Assembly (NCBI RefSeq): GCF_014696225.1
Contig: NZ_JACJPV010000044.1
Coordinates: forward strand, 1 to 33,392
Direction: 5' to 3'
Length of the DNA: 33,392 nt
Source of the DNA: Anabaena sp. FACHB-1237
GTDB lineage: Bacteria; Cyanobacteriota; Cyanobacteriia; Cyanobacteriales; Nostocaceae
Translations under genes and position numbers: made by a program
The notes under the pieces: model-generated
The model's database searches: none
The model's input: the letters and a program-made list of their open reading frames with translations, nothing else
What the model was told of the DNA's origin: nothing
Part shown: one piece after another, positions 33,100-33,392 of the stretch
Position numbering within the stretch: the first letter of the stretch is position 1
Layout: each line of letters begins with the position of its first letter

Positions 33100-33392
33100 A
33101 GTAGCTTTAAATAAAGCATTTCTGAAAATTAACCCCTTTAGAAATGACATTGAAAATTTTAAAACTCATTTACAAAATCTACTTGATAAAATAAATGAAG
33201 CAGAATCTGAAGAATTTCATAAACATCTCATTTATGATTTTTTAAAGCATACTTTTTATGGTACAAATCATTTTATTAATACTAAGGGTAAAAATGATTT
33301 AGTTATTCATAATGGTAAAGATGCTAAAAGTAATGTAGGGGTAATTTTAGAATTTAAAAAGCCAAATAATAAAGGCGAAATGTTAAAGGAGG
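33074..33392 (+). CDS. N-terminus of a putative Eco57I-type (type IIG) restriction-modification protein, cut by the window edge
   Basis: An ATG at 33074 opens a frame that remains open for 106 codons to the right edge. The product begins MNLQKLQPRVALNKAF and includes FLKINPFRNDIENFK, HKHLIYDFLKHTFYG and a KNDLVIHNG strand, followed by VGVILEFKKPNNKGEM. The D...ExK arrangement (NDLVIHNG then EFKKP) is a PD-(D/E)XK nuclease-like signature. The whole N-terminus resembles fused restriction-methylase proteins of the Eco57I family, where a nuclease domain precedes an N6-adenine methyltransferase. The methylase motifs would lie beyond the edge, so the assignment is from the N-terminus only. The start overlaps the small gene upstream. 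Confidence 0.65.
   Translation, partial: MNLQKLQPRVALNKAFLKINPFRNDIENFKTHLQNLLDKINEAESEEFHKHLIYDFLKHTFYGTNHFINTKGKNDLVIHNGKDAKSNVGVILEFKKPNNKGEMLKE

Overview
The window looks like chromosomal DNA of a filamentous, heterocyst-type cyanobacterium (Nostocales, possibly near Dolichospermum/Aphanizomenon/Nostoc). The evidence is low G+C content, many HIP1 octamers (GCGATCGC), heptanucleotide short tandem repeats, a cytochrome c6 gene, an RpoD-family group 2 sigma factor, a DUF1400 alpha/beta hydrolase, DUF29 and Uma2 proteins, and many small miniature elements in the spacers. The genus is inferred; no rRNA or tRNA gene is visible.

Left region (about 167-6512, minus strand): a four-gene cluster read right to left. 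It holds a DUF815-type AAA+ ATPase, a membrane-anchored coiled-coil protein ending in a TerB-C-like domain, a DUF2791 P-loop ATPase of the BREX BrxD type, and an Lhr-like superfamily II helicase of the BrxHI type. No BREX methylase (PglX), PglZ or BrxL is present. This is the best candidate in the window for a poorly described, membrane-tethered DNA-processing or defence system. About 670 bp away and divergent is a two-gene plus-strand operon (7185-9587): an aminoglycoside-phosphotransferase-fold kinase followed by a HopA1-family protein. This is the same pairing of folds as the split kinase and lyase of class V lanthipeptide synthetases. No precursor peptide is obvious beside it.

Middle region (9746-18861): mostly ordinary single genes, namely a GlpQ-type glycerophosphodiesterase, a DUF29 protein, a Uma2-family nuclease with an in-frame LDLT triplication, NAD-dependent DNA ligase LigA, an EamA/DMT permease, a secreted DUF1400 alpha/beta hydrolase and a class II glutamine amidotransferase. 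From 19449 to 22832 lies a sulfate ABC uptake operon (binding lipoprotein, CysT, CysW, then a small NIL-domain protein) without its CysA ATPase. Cytochrome c6 (petJ), a GNAT acetyltransferase and a group 2 sigma factor follow on the minus strand.

Right region (26390-33392): PriA primosomal helicase, a single-domain response regulator, and a GyrA/ParC-like topoisomerase subunit. At the edge, an apparently frameshifted small gene overlaps the N-terminus of what looks like an Eco57I-type (type IIG) restriction-modification protein that runs off the window.

The spacers carry several repeat families: at least nine copies of a roughly 33-bp near-perfect palindrome ending in GGGGATCT, one with compensatory stem changes; at least three families of 90-150 bp MITE-like elements with terminal inverted repeats; and heptamer tandem repeats. 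No transposase gene is visible, so these elements would have to be mobilised in trans.
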